Assembly (NCBI RefSeq): GCF_001559865.1 | Contig: NZ_LOHE01000077.1 | Location: forward strand, 1-64,000 | Origin: Abyssisolibacter fermentans | Lineage (GTDB): Bacteria; Bacillota; Clostridia; Tissierellales; MCWD3 | Length of the DNA: 64,000 nucleotides | Direction: 5' to 3' | In this document: positions 50,941 to 60,296 of the stretch, in pieces | Layout of the letters: each line of letters opens with the position of its first letter | Numbering within the stretch: the first letter of the stretch is position 1 | Position numbers and translations under genes: made by a program | The notes under the pieces: generated by a model | What the model was told of the DNA's origin: nothing | Databases searched by the model: none | What the model saw: the letters and a program-made list of their open reading frames with translations, nothing else

Positions 50941-52689
50941 ATGGTCGTAAAATGCATAAAACCATATATAAAGAAGTATTTTTTATTATACTTAATTGGA
51001 GTAGTAGGACTTTTCATTGTGGATTATTTTCAAGTTAAGATTCCTGCTATTATAGGTGCTACGACTGATGGTATTTCATTAGGTATTTATACTAATCAAG
51101 ATATATATCAGTCCCTTTACAAATTAGTATCGATTGCAGTTATCATTATTATAGGTCGATTCATTTGGCGTTATTTTATTTTTGGAACTGCAAGAAAGAT
51201 TGAGTATCATTTACGTAACGATTTTTTTAAACATTTAGAAAAACTATCCTTACGATATTTTAATCAAAATAAAACTGGTGACCTTATGGCTCATGCCACA
51301 AATGACTTGAATACAGTTAGAATGGCATTAGGTCAAGGTCTTTTGTTTGCTTTTGATTTTACTATACTTATTTCATTAGTTATCTATAGAATGATTAATG
51401 ATATTTCAATTAGTCTTACTCTTGTAGCCGTAATACCATTACCATTTATAGCGGTATTTGGTGTTGGGTTTGGAAAAGTAATGATAAATCGATTTAGAGC
51501 AAAACAAGAAGCTTTCTCTAAAATGAGTGAACAAGTACAAGAAAATATTTCTGGCATACGTGTTATAAAAGCCTTTACTCAAGAGAGTAATGAAAGAAAT
51601 GCATTTGATGAAGTAAATAAATATAACTTTACTAAAAATATTCAGGTTGTAAAACTATTTGCTTTTTTACATCCATTTATAACACTAATTAGTGGATTAA
51701 GTACAATGCTAACTATCGGGTATGGTGGTTATTTAACAATGATAGGTAGTATTTCATTAGGTCAATTTATTGCTTTCACACAGTATCTTGGAATGCTTGT
51801 ATGGCCTATGATGGCATTTAGTATGACTATCAACATGTTTTCTCAAGGCTTTACATCAGCAAAAAGAATTCAAAATATCTTAGATGTTAAGCCCGAAATT
51901 GTGGATTCAAATACCATGGTTAAATTTGATAAACTTAAAGGAAATATAAAATTTGATAATCTTACTTTTGATTATCCAAATGGTCAAAAGGGAGCTTTAA
52001 AAGATATTAAAGTTGAAATAAAGCAAGGTCAAACAATTGGAATAATTGGACGTACAGGAAGTGGAAAAACAACATTTGTAAATTTATTACTTCGTCTTTA
52101 TAATCCTAAAAAATCAACTTTATTTATTGATGGAGTGGATATTTTAGATATTCCATTGAAAACTTTACGTAGAGAGATAGGTTATGTGCCTCAAGATAAT
52201 TATTTATTTTCAAATACTATTAAGAACAATATACTGTTTGGAGCAAGGGATAAAAATCAAAGTCAAGTGGAAAAAGCTGCAAACATGTCAGATGTTCATG
52301 ACAATATAGTAGATTTCCCTGATAAATATGAAACTATAATAGGAGAAAGAGGAACTACTTTATCAGGTGGACAGAAGCAAAGAGTTTCCATTGCAAGAGC
52401 ATTAATAAAGGATCCATCTATTTTGATTTTAGATGATGCGGTTTCGGCTGTAGATACAAAGACAGAAGAAAAAATATTGAGCGAACTAGAGCAGGTACGT
52501 ATGGGCAAAACAACAATCATTATTGCTCATCGTATATCTACACTTAAGCAAGCTGATAAGATATTGGTAATAGATGAAGGGGATATTATTGAACAAGGAA
52601 CAAATGATGAGTTAATTGCTTTGGATGGATTATATGCTGATATGGTTAGAAAGCAGCAGCTTGAAAAAGCTTTAGAAGATGAGGCGTAG
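50941..52689 (+). CDS. Heterodimeric ABC exporter, BmrC-like half (degenerate site)
   Basis: The 582-residue half transporter has six N-terminal helices and an ATPase domain: Walker A GRTGSGKT, signature LSGGQKQR, Walker B LILDDAVSAVD. The residue after the Walker B Asp is Asp instead of catalytic Glu, as in the degenerate halves of heterodimeric exporters (BmrC, TM287). Length equals BmrC within a few residues. The next gene starts 14 nt later and encodes the partner. Likely a multidrug or lipid exporter. Confidence 0.93.
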   Translation: MVVKCIKPYIKKYFLLYLIGVVGLFIVDYFQVKIPAIIGATTDGISLGIYTNQDIYQSLYKLVSIAVIIIIGRFIWRYFIFGTARKIEYHLRNDFFKHLEKLSLRYFNQNKTGDLMAHATNDLNTVRMALGQGLLFAFDFTILISLVIYRMINDISISLTLVAVIPLPFIAVFGVGFGKVMINRFRAKQEAFSKMSEQVQENISGIRVIKAFTQESNERNAFDEVNKYNFTKNIQVVKLFAFLHPFITLISGLSTMLTIGYGGYLTMIGSISLGQFIAFTQYLGMLVWPMMAFSMTINMFSQGFTSAKRIQNILDVKPEIVDSNTMVKFDKLKGNIKFDNLTFDYPNGQKGALKDIKVEIKQGQTIGIIGRTGSGKTTFVNLLLRLYNPKKSTLFIDGVDILDIPLKTLRREIGYVPQDNYLFSNTIKNNILFGARDKNQSQVEKAANMSDVHDNIVDFPDKYETIIGERGTTLSGGQKQRVSIARALIKDPSILILDDAVSAVDTKTEEKILSELEQVRMGKTTIIIAHRISTLKQADKILVIDEGDIIEQGTNDELIALDGLYADMVRKQQLEKALEDEA

Positions 52690-52703
52690 GAGGTGTTGAA
52701 AAT

Positions 52704-54794
52704 ATGAATAATCATGATGAAATTGAATACAAATCCTATGACCCGGCAATTATGAAAAGGCTCATGGGTTATGCAAAGCCTTATAGACATATGATTGCAT
52801 TTAGTGTTCTATTATTACTTTTAGCAACCGCAATGCAGCTTGTTCAACCTCTTTTATTAGGCGGAGCAATAGATACAATATTTCAAAAATATGATAAGAC
52901 ATTTGCTATAACTGAAGATGGAGATATAGATGTTTTAAATTATAGGCTTAAATACATTGATTTAAAAGATGATGAAAAGGATATAAAGCAGTTAAATAAA
53001 GATATTTCTTATGCTACAATTATTTATATAAATGATAAGTACTATTTAACTACTGAATTAACTCCTAAAGATTTAACACTTTTAAAAAGTGCTAAAAATT
53101 CAAAACAAGGATTAAATATATCAGGCAAGACTTTGGAATATAATGGTAATACATATAAGGCTGAGTTATTAAACAAGGAAGATATAAAAATTCTTAGAAA
53201 AATGGATTTTGATAAACTTAAAAATTTAGTATTAATATATTTATTATTATTAATTGTAGGTATGATTACAGCGTATTATCAGGCAATTTTGCTTCAAAGA
53301 ACAGGGCAGAAAATCATCTACAATATACGTAATGAAATATTTGCACATATAGAAGGATTATCAATTAATTATTTTAACAATAATCCTGTTGGTAAATTAG
53401 TGACTAGAGTTACAAATGATACTGAAACACTCAATGAAATGTATACAAGTGTTATTGCAAACTCTATTAAAAATATTTTTATATTAGTAGGAATTATTGC
53501 AATGATGTTTAGTTTGAACGTTAAATTAACACTAATTGTTTTAGCTATCGTACCTGTGATTTTAGTAATTACAATTGTTTACAAAAAATATTCAAGAGAG
53601 AATTTCAGGATGGTACGTACACGTGTAGCAAAAATAAATACCTTCTTATCTGAACATATACAAGGAATGAAAATCATTCAGATATTTGGTATGGAAGAAA
53701 AAGTATATGAAGAATTTGATAAAATTAATAAAAATTTATTAAATTCAAATTTGAAAGCTATAATATTATTTGGCATATATAAACCATTGATGTATGCTAT
53801 GTATATTACTGGAATATGTCTTGTATTAGGAATTGGAGGTAATATGGTTTTGAAAGGAACATTAACCATAGGTACTTTAGTTATTTTCTTCCAATACAAT
53901 ACAAGGTTTTTTCAACCTATTCAAGAGCTTGCGGAGCAATTTAATGTGTTACAGTCAGCTATGGCTTCCGCTGAAAAAATATTTAGAGTATTAGATACTA
54001 AAGATTCAATAAATAATCCTAAAGAATCAAAAAAATTCAATGAAGTAAAGGGTCAAATAGAATTTAAAAATGTATGGTTTGCTTATGATAATGATGACTA
54101 TGTACTCAGAGACGTTTCATTTAAAGTGAATCCTGGAGAAACGGTTGCTTTCGTTGGAGCTACCGGGGCTGGTAAGACATCAATTCTAAACTTAATAAGT
54201 CGCTATTATGATATTCAAAAAGGTCAGATATTAGTGGATGGTGTAGATGTAAGAGATTATGACAAAGAAAGTATTAGACGCAATGTAGGACAAATGCTTC
54301 AAGATGTTTTTCTATTTTCAGGTGATATAAAGAGTAATATTCGTCTTCGTAATGATGAAATAACGATTGAGGAAATACAAAAGGCTGCAAAGTATGTTAA
54401 TGCAGATTATTTTATTCAAAAGCTACCTAACAAATATGATGAAAAAGTTTATGAAAGAGGGGCTACTTTCTCAGCAGGACAAAGGCAACTTCTTTCCTTT
54501 GCGAGAACCTTAGTATTTAATCCAGCTATACTTATTTTAGATGAAGCAACAGCAAATATTGATACTGAGACAGAATTATTGATTCAAGATGCTATGCAAA
54601 AGCTCATGAAAGGACGTACAACACTAGTCGTAGCACATAGATTATCAACAATACAACACGCTGATAAAATAATAGTTCTGCATAAAGGGAAGATACGAGA
54701 AATGGGTAGTCACCAAGAGTTGCTTCTTAAAAAAGGTATGTATTATAAGTTGTATGAACTTCAATATAAGGATCAAGTTAAAAAAGAGGTTTAG
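52704..54794 (+). CDS. Heterodimeric ABC exporter, BmrD-like half with extracytoplasmic insert
   Basis: The 696-residue partner has Walker A GATGAGKT, signature FSAGQRQ and Walker B LILDEATANID with the catalytic Glu. Between helix 1 (about 25-50) and helix 2 (about 175-195) it has an insert of about 110 hydrophilic residues. BmrD has an extracellular domain at the same place. The canonical ATP site here plus the degenerate one in the partner make a standard heterodimer. No leader peptide like BmrB is seen upstream. Confidence 0.92.
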   Translation: MNNHDEIEYKSYDPAIMKRLMGYAKPYRHMIAFSVLLLLLATAMQLVQPLLLGGAIDTIFQKYDKTFAITEDGDIDVLNYRLKYIDLKDDEKDIKQLNKDISYATIIYINDKYYLTTELTPKDLTLLKSAKNSKQGLNISGKTLEYNGNTYKAELLNKEDIKILRKMDFDKLKNLVLIYLLLLIVGMITAYYQAILLQRTGQKIIYNIRNEIFAHIEGLSINYFNNNPVGKLVTRVTNDTETLNEMYTSVIANSIKNIFILVGIIAMMFSLNVKLTLIVLAIVPVILVITIVYKKYSRENFRMVRTRVAKINTFLSEHIQGMKIIQIFGMEEKVYEEFDKINKNLLNSNLKAIILFGIYKPLMYAMYITGICLVLGIGGNMVLKGTLTIGTLVIFFQYNTRFFQPIQELAEQFNVLQSAMASAEKIFRVLDTKDSINNPKESKKFNEVKGQIEFKNVWFAYDNDDYVLRDVSFKVNPGETVAFVGATGAGKTSILNLISRYYDIQKGQILVDGVDVRDYDKESIRRNVGQMLQDVFLFSGDIKSNIRLRNDEITIEEIQKAAKYVNADYFIQKLPNKYDEKVYERGATFSAGQRQLLSFARTLVFNPAILILDEATANIDTETELLIQDAMQKLMKGRTTLVVAHRLSTIQHADKIIVLHKGKIREMGSHQELLLKKGMYYKLYELQYKDQVKKEV

Positions 54795-54814
54795 CACATA
54801 TAAAATTAGATAAT

Positions 54815-54867
54815 AACAATACTGGATTGAAGAATTTATATGCTTTTGATTCGGTATTGTTTTATTT
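54815..54867 (+). terminator. Terminator of the BmrCD-like operon
   Basis: AACAATAC pairs with GTATTGTT, further imperfect pairs inside, then TTTATTTAT. Confidence 0.65.
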
Positions 54868-54892
54868 ATAAAAATAGTGAGGTGTGAAGATT

Positions 54893-55414
54893 TTGATAAT
54901 TCTGTTAAATGGAGCTTTTGGAGTTGGGAAGACTACAACAGCCTTTAAACTTTGTGAAAAAATAGATAATGCATTTATTTTTGATCCTGAAGAAGTTGGA
55001 TATATGGTACGTAAAATTACAGAGGGAGTTAGGTTAAAAAAAGAAGAAACAGATGATTTTCAAGATATAGAAATATGGAAGATGCTTGTTGTAGAGACAG
55101 CAAAGAGATTAAAGATTCAATACAATAAAAATCTTATAATCCCAATGACAATATATAAGCAAGATAATTTTAACTTTATAATACAAGATTTAAAGAATTT
55201 AGATAAAGATTTTTATCATTTTTGTCTTACTGCGAAAAGAGATACTATAAAAAACAGACTCATAAAAAGAGAAAATGAGTCTAAAGGATGGGCATTTGAT
55301 AGAATAGATGAGTGTGTTAGTGCTTTTGAAAATGATATTTTTAATGAGCATATATACACAGATTGTATAAATGAAGATGAAGTTGTAAAAAAAATATTGA
55401 AGAAGATTTTATAA
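54893..55414 (+). CDS. TmrB-like P-loop protein (tunicamycin-resistance family)
   Basis: The 173-residue P-loop protein reads MIILLNGAFGVGKTTTAFKL from the TTG at 54893, matching the start of Bacillus TmrB, and continues with FDPEEVGYMVR, DDFQDIEIWK, LIIPMTIY and WAFDRIDECV in TmrB order. TmrB binds tunicamycin and protects the cell wall precursor pathway; other relatives are nucleotide kinases. GAGGTG sits 8 nt before the TTG. A GTG at 54884 overlaps that site. It is adjacent to a multidrug exporter, fitting a resistance role. Confidence 0.82.
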   Translation: MIILLNGAFGVGKTTTAFKLCEKIDNAFIFDPEEVGYMVRKITEGVRLKKEETDDFQDIEIWKMLVVETAKRLKIQYNKNLIIPMTIYKQDNFNFIIQDLKNLDKDFYHFCLTAKRDTIKNRLIKRENESKGWAFDRIDECVSAFENDIFNEHIYTDCINEDEVVKKILKKIL

Positions 55415-55420
55415 AATAAG

Positions 55421-56833
55421 TCAATACAGCTTTATTACAACTTCTGTGCCTTCATTTTTAGTACTGTTAACTAAAATATCTCCATTATGAGACTGGATAA
55501 TATCTTTAGCTATAGCCATTCCTAGCCCTGATCCTTCAATAGAAGAAGATGTATTTGTTCCTCGGTAGTATTTATTAAAGATATGTGTTAAGTCTTCTTT
55601 GTTTATGCCTTTACCGTTATCTTTTATGCTTATATTGAAGCATGTTGTTTTAGTAAGAGATATCTTAACTTTTACAGTGTTATCATTATGCTTTAATGCA
55701 TTCACAATGAGATTAACTATTGCTCTTTTCATTAGGTCTTGATCTATGTCTAACAAAACATCAGCATCATATTTTATAAAAGAAATATCATACTTAGAGT
55801 AATTAGGATTATTTAAAATCTCTATAACTATTTCAACTAAAAAGTTGTTTAAATCTACCTTAGTTAATTTTAAAGGTATAAGCTTATTTTCCAGTTTATT
55901 GGTTAAATTCAAATCATCAATTAAAGTTTGAATGTACATGGATTTGCTGTATATGATATTGGAATAATTTATTATTTCTTTTTTTGTAAAGTTATAATCA
56001 TTGTTTTTCATAATTTCAGCAAACCCTTTTATAGAAGATAGTGGTGTTTTCAAATCGTGTGATATTGAACTAATCCATTCATTTCTTATTTTTTCAACTT
56101 CTTTTCTTTTTTCAAGACTATTGTTTAAAACAGAACCTAAGCTGTTTAAATTAAAAAAAACGTGCTTAAAAATACCAGTTTCACCATATTTCTTACTGTA
56201 GTTTCCATGAGCTAAAGCATCTACTGCATTTATTATATTGTTTATAGGCGCTGCAAATTTTCTAGCAAGTACTATATAAGCTAAAAGTACAATGATTAAT
56301 ACATCAATAATAAATATGATTATTAAATTATTTTTTAACTTATAATATTCAGAGGGATTTACTATCAAAGTATGTTTTGCAGCTTTTTCTAAAGGAAAGC
56401 CTATAAGATACATTTTTTCTTCATTTTGATTTTTTACATTATAAATAAATATAGTATTCTTATTTACATCATATTTGTGATTATGCAGTAGTTCAAACAT
56501 TGTATAATTTGAAGGTATATTTGATGGCTTGTATATAGAGTATTTTTCATTCAAATTTTCATCTAAAATTTGAAGCCATGCATCAGATTTTTTTAATAGT
56601 GTTTTACCTTCATTTGTTACAGCTAGAGTATTGTTATTAAGTATTATATGTTTTTCAAAATTTCTAGTAAATTTTTCAGGATTAAAATTAGAAGCATGTT
56701 GAAAGCTTATTAAACCTATTCCTGCTATGCTTATATTTATACCTATTATTAAAACAAGCATTATAAGATAAAGTATTAAAAATGTATTTGTAATTTTAAT
56801 ATTAGTTTTCCATATAGTATATTTTTTTTTCAC
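55421..56833 (-). CDS. Sensor histidine kinase with extracytoplasmic domain and HAMP
   Basis: The 470-residue kinase has helices at about 18-44 and 170-190 flanking an external domain of about 120 residues, a HAMP linker (AAPINNIINAVDALAHGNY), phosphoacceptor His259 in SISHDLKTPL, and N/G1/G2 boxes (DNGKGI, GSGLGMAI). GTG start one base after the regulator stop, with GGGGAATTAAC as ribosome site. Partner of the next regulator; likely senses envelope-active peptides. Confidence 0.92.
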   Translation of the reverse strand: MKKKYTIWKTNIKITNTFLILYLIMLVLIIGINISIAGIGLISFQHASNFNPEKFTRNFEKHIILNNNTLAVTNEGKTLLKKSDAWLQILDENLNEKYSIYKPSNIPSNYTMFELLHNHKYDVNKNTIFIYNVKNQNEEKMYLIGFPLEKAAKHTLIVNPSEYYKLKNNLIIIFIIDVLIIVLLAYIVLARKFAAPINNIINAVDALAHGNYSKKYGETGIFKHVFFNLNSLGSVLNNSLEKRKEVEKIRNEWISSISHDLKTPLSSIKGFAEIMKNNDYNFTKKEIINYSNIIYSKSMYIQTLIDDLNLTNKLENKLIPLKLTKVDLNNFLVEIVIEILNNPNYSKYDISFIKYDADVLLDIDQDLMKRAIVNLIVNALKHNDNTVKVKISLTKTTCFNISIKDNGKGINKEDLTHIFNKYYRGTNTSSSIEGSGLGMAIAKDIIQSHNGDILVNSTKNEGTEVVIKLY

Positions 56834-56834
56834 G

Positions 56835-57554
56835 TTAATTCCCCAATTCTTGCGTTGAAAACTTATAACCCATTCCCTTAACCGTTTTTATTATTTTAGG
56901 ATTAGAAGGGTCATTTTCTAGTTTTGTTCTTAGCTTTCTCATATGAACCATTATAGTATTATCATATCCTTCAAAATCTGTACCCCAAACATTAAGACAT
57001 ATTAGATTTTTACTTAAAATATAATCATGATTTTGAGCCATATAAACAAGTAATTTGTATTCTGTTGGGGTTAATCTTATTTCACTGTTATTCTTAGTTA
57101 CTGTACCTCTGTTTATATCAATGGAAATTTCATCAAAGGATAATATATTATATTTGCTTTTTTCTTTTACATAAGTATTTCTTTTTAAATTAGCAACTAC
57201 TCTTAGAGCAACTTCTTTAGGACTAAAAGGCTTAGTTACATAATCATCTGCTCCAATTCTAAAAGCAAAATATTTATCAAAGTCTTCAGACTTAGCTGAT
57301 AAAAATATAATTGGAACATATGAAAAATCTCTTATCTTTTTACATACTTCAAAACCATCAATATCAGGAAGCATTATATCAAGAATAATTATATCTGGTG
57401 ATACCTTTTTAGTCATTTCAACAGCTTTTTCTCCATTTGTGACTTTGTATATGTTGGTAAAGCCCTCCTTTTTAAGTACAGTTTCTAAAAGGAGTAATAA
57501 TTCCAGTTCATCATCTACTAGAAGTATTTTTTTATCGTATATAGTATTTTGCAC
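56835..57554 (-). CDS. OmpR-family response regulator
   Basis: The 239-residue regulator has receiver acidic pair DDE (14-16), Asp59 in IILDIMLPD, Lys in TKPFS and a winged helix (LTPTEYKLLVYMA, HMRKLRTKLE). The start is a GTG at 57554 with a weak upstream GA-rich site. Divergent from the ABC exporter genes it probably controls. Confidence 0.92.
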   Translation of the reverse strand: MQNTIYDKKILLVDDELELLLLLETVLKKEGFTNIYKVTNGEKAVEMTKKVSPDIIILDIMLPDIDGFEVCKKIRDFSYVPIIFLSAKSEDFDKYFAFRIGADDYVTKPFSPKEVALRVVANLKRNTYVKEKSKYNILSFDEISIDINRGTVTKNNSEIRLTPTEYKLLVYMAQNHDYILSKNLICLNVWGTDFEGYDNTIMVHMRKLRTKLENDPSNPKIIKTVKGMGYKFSTQELGN

Positions 57555-57644
57555 GGCACAATCACATCTCTTTCAATTTATATATTTTAAATATAGCAAA
57601 TATTATAGTTAACATCAATACACATATAGCAAAAATAAGGTTCT

Positions 57645-57672
57645 GTTAAGGTTGTGATTAACAAGAGTTAAG
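57645..57672. promoter_or_regulatory. Candidate response-regulator binding site
   Basis: GTTAAG (57645), GATTAAC (57656) and GTTAAG (57667) place three TTAA cores about one helical turn apart, in the gap between the regulator and the exporter genes. Confidence 0.35.
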
Positions 57673-57743
57673 CTTTGGTAGTTATTATTAGTTTAGTACA
57701 CAAGTTTTGGATTATAAAAATTAAATTATAGGAGGATATTTTT

Positions 57744-58484
57744 ATGGAAAATTATATTATTGAAACTAATAACTTAACAAAAGCCTATAAAGATATGGTG
57801 GCTGTTAATAATGTTAATCTAAAAATCAGAGAAGGGTTAATATATGGGTTTTTAGGACCTAATGGAGCTGGTAAATCAACTACTATAGGTATGCTTTTAG
57901 GGTTAATAAAGCCTACAAAAGGAAGTGTAAAAATATTTGATATGGATATCAAAAAGAACAGAATGAAGATTTTAAGAAACATAGGATCTATAATAGAATC
58001 ACCTTCATATTATGGCAATCTTTCTGCTTATGATAATCTTAAAATTTCAGCAGATATATTAGGATTAGATTATAAAAATATTGGTGAAGTTTTAGGTACA
58101 GTTAATCTTACAAAGGTAAAAAATAAAAAGGTCAAGAAATTTTCACTGGGAATGAAGCAGAGACTTGGAATAGCACAAGCATTAATAGGAATGCCTAAGC
58201 TGTTATTATTAGATGAACCAACTAATGGACTTGACCCTGTAGGTATACATGAAATAAGAGAGCTAATAAAAAGCTTACCTAAAAAATATGGTATGACAGT
58301 TCTTATATCAAGTCATATATTAAGTGAAATAGAACTCATAGCTAATGATATTGGAATAATAAATGAAGGTAAACTTCTGTTTCAGGGAACTCTTGATGAA
58401 TTGAAAAATTCAAATCCTAATAAAAATCTTGAAGAAATATTCTTTAATATTCTCGAATATGGTGGTGGGAATAATGCTAAATAG
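57744..58484 (+). CDS. ABC ATPase, lantibiotic-immunity/BcrA type
   Basis: The 246-residue ATPase has Walker A GPNGAGKS, signature FSLGMKQRLG, Walker B LLLLDEPTNGLDP and H-loop SSHIL. It lacks the longer C-terminal domain of the 17.7-kb paralogue. TAGGAGG precedes the ATG. It overlaps the first permease gene by 11 nt. With two permeases it makes a NisFEG/MutFEG-like exporter that expels lantibiotics. Confidence 0.92.
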   Translation: MENYIIETNNLTKAYKDMVAVNNVNLKIREGLIYGFLGPNGAGKSTTIGMLLGLIKPTKGSVKIFDMDIKKNRMKILRNIGSIIESPSYYGNLSAYDNLKISADILGLDYKNIGEVLGTVNLTKVKNKKVKKFSLGMKQRLGIAQALIGMPKLLLLDEPTNGLDPVGIHEIRELIKSLPKKYGMTVLISSHILSEIELIANDIGIINEGKLLFQGTLDELKNSNPNKNLEEIFFNILEYGGGNNAK

Positions 58485-59223
58485 ACTAATAAAGACCGAA
58501 ATTTTTAAATACAGGAAAAGTCCACAGCATCTTTTTACTTTGCTTATACCATTTGTTATGTTTGGTTTATGCTTTATAGATTTTTATGCTAGAAAAAATA
58601 CTATAGTCAGTAACAGTAAAAAGTTTTTTGATATATATGAAGGCTGGAGGACTGTTTTATTTGAAAGCTTCTATGCAAATGGATGGTTTATAATTCTACC
58701 TACTACAGTTATTATAATAGTTTATCTATCTAATCATATAGAAAATGCAGATAATACATTTAAACTAATGCTTGCAAAACCAATAAAAAGAAAACATATA
58801 ATTTTAAGTAAGTTAATTGTTAGTACAGTGTGGGTTTCAATAATAGTATTACTTACGTATTTAGGTGTTTTTACAGTAGCAAATATAAACGATATGCTAA
58901 ATAATGTAAATTATTCAATAGTAGGTATTTATATTGTATCAATAATGTATGCAGTAACTGCACTTATGAGTTTTCAACAGCTTTTGAGCTTGATATTTAA
59001 AAACGAAATAACACCGCTTATTATAGGATTTTGTGCATGTTTTGGGAGTTTAATAATAGGACAAAGCAGACTATTAATAGATACTGTACCGTATGCTTTT
59101 ATATTAGGCTTAGCACCAGGTAATGACTGTTATATTCTTCGAAGTCTCATTAGCTCAAGCATCTGTATTGTACTGTCATTAGTATTAAGTATAAAGATTT
59201 TTAATAGAAAGGATGTAAGATAG
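58474..59223 (+). CDS. Lantibiotic-immunity-type ABC permease 1 (MutE/EpiE-like)
   Basis: The membrane protein of about 249 residues has six predicted helices. The start LNRLIKTEIFKYRKSPQHL and the loop FKLMLAKPIKRKHIILSKL are typical of immunity permeases. ATG 58474 lies in the ATPase 3' end, behind GGTGGTGGG; a more upstream frame opening has no ribosome site. One base separates it from the next start. Confidence 0.85.
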   Translation: MLNRLIKTEIFKYRKSPQHLFTLLIPFVMFGLCFIDFYARKNTIVSNSKKFFDIYEGWRTVLFESFYANGWFIILPTTVIIIVYLSNHIENADNTFKLMLAKPIKRKHIILSKLIVSTVWVSIIVLLTYLGVFTVANINDMLNNVNYSIVGIYIVSIMYAVTALMSFQQLLSLIFKNEITPLIIGFCACFGSLIIGQSRLLIDTVPYAFILGLAPGNDCYILRSLISSSICIVLSLVLSIKIFNRKDVR

Positions 59224-59967
59224 ATGAAAAATGTAGGATTGATGAAATTAATAAAGGTTGAGTTTAATAAATTAAAAGGTACTAAATTGCTTATTATTTT
59301 TATGATATTTCCAATATTGTTTTGTTCATTAGGATTTATGAATGTAGTAAGATATAAAGAACTGTTCTTAGCTAATGATCCTTGGTCTAGTATATATGAG
59401 CAGAATGCAATATTTTATGGAGGTGTGTTTTTTCCTATATTAATAGCTATTGTAGTAGGAGCAGTAACAAGGGTAGAGTATAAAAACAATAACTTAAAGA
59501 AAATACTCTCACTTCCAGTTAAAAGAGAAAGCTTATATATGAGCAAGTTTATAGCGACATGTATAATAATTCTTATAAATGTACTCATATTTATAGCTTT
59601 TATTGTAATAAGTGCAGTACTATTAATACATCCAGAACATATACCATCATTTATCATAACAAGTCCACTTATTGCGTTTACTGTTTCATTACCGATAGTA
59701 GCTATTTATTATTATTTGAATATTAGATTTAAAAATATGTTAATACCATTGATTTTAGCAGTATGTTTAATACTTCCAACAATGATGATAAATGCAACTA
59801 AATTTTGGTTTATATTTCCCTTTGCATATCCGAGTCATTTGATAATGGCTGGAACGAGTTTTTATAATAACAGTATTTCAATATCAATGATAGTTTTTGC
59901 AATTATAATATTTTCACTTTTTATTAGTATGGGGATAAAAAATTTCAAGAAAATGGATATTGGATAG
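59224..59967 (+). CDS. Lantibiotic-immunity-type ABC permease 2 (MutG-like)
   Basis: The 247-residue membrane protein has about six helices, with LIKVEFNKLKGTK at the start and the loop LKKILSLPVKRESLYMSKF. It resembles MutG/SpaG partners. No bacteriocin structural or modification gene is nearby, so it probably protects against foreign peptides. Confidence 0.85.
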   Translation: MKNVGLMKLIKVEFNKLKGTKLLIIFMIFPILFCSLGFMNVVRYKELFLANDPWSSIYEQNAIFYGGVFFPILIAIVVGAVTRVEYKNNNLKKILSLPVKRESLYMSKFIATCIIILINVLIFIAFIVISAVLLIHPEHIPSFIITSPLIAFTVSLPIVAIYYYLNIRFKNMLIPLILAVCLILPTMMINATKFWFIFPFAYPSHLIMAGTSFYNNSISISMIVFAIIIFSLFISMGIKNFKKMDIG

Positions 59968-59990
59968 ATCAAATTTTGGTTTAAGCTATA

Positions 59991-60015
59991 AGCAAGCCTG
60001 TTTTGCTCTTTTTTT
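59991..60015 (+). terminator. Likely terminator of the second ABC exporter operon
   Basis: AGCAA/TTGCT short stem followed by CTTTTTTT. Confidence 0.45.
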
Positions 60016-60026
60016 CAAAAAAATTA

Positions 60027-60056
60027 TTGACAAACGTTTTCTGAATATATTATAAT
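60027..60056 (+). promoter_or_regulatory. Promoter of the PRD antiterminator gene
   Basis: TTGACA (60027-60032) and TATAAT (60051-60056), spacer 18 nt, ahead of the RAT/terminator leader. Confidence 0.75.
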
Positions 60057-60085
60057 TAATATACAATTAAATGATTAATCTATTA

Positions 60086-60170
60086 GGCACGTAACTGCAA
60101 AACAGGCGTAAACCTATATACTAATAATACAAATAAAGTATTAGTATATGTGTTTGCGTCTTTTCTTTTA
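60086..60170 (+). promoter_or_regulatory. RAT antiterminator site overlapping an intrinsic terminator
   Basis: 60086-60114 matches the ribonucleic antiterminator pattern of BglG/SacY/GlcT proteins: GG, then GTAACTG, an A-rich loop, CAGGC and AAACC. Its 3' half (from 60105) is also the left arm of a long terminator: GGCGTAAAC pairs with GTTTGCGTC (60152-60160), inner TATATACTAATA pairs with TATTAGTATATA-like sequence, then TTTTCTTTT. Binding of the antiterminator would block the terminator. Confidence 0.85.
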
Positions 60171-60296
60171 GCAAAAAGGAATTACAAACTTCTTGAAACT
60201 ATTGTTAATATATAGAATTATCGCGATATTGAATGTAAAATCTTTTTATAGCTATAATAAATCAATAGAAGATTTTGTTTTATTGGGGGTGTAACG

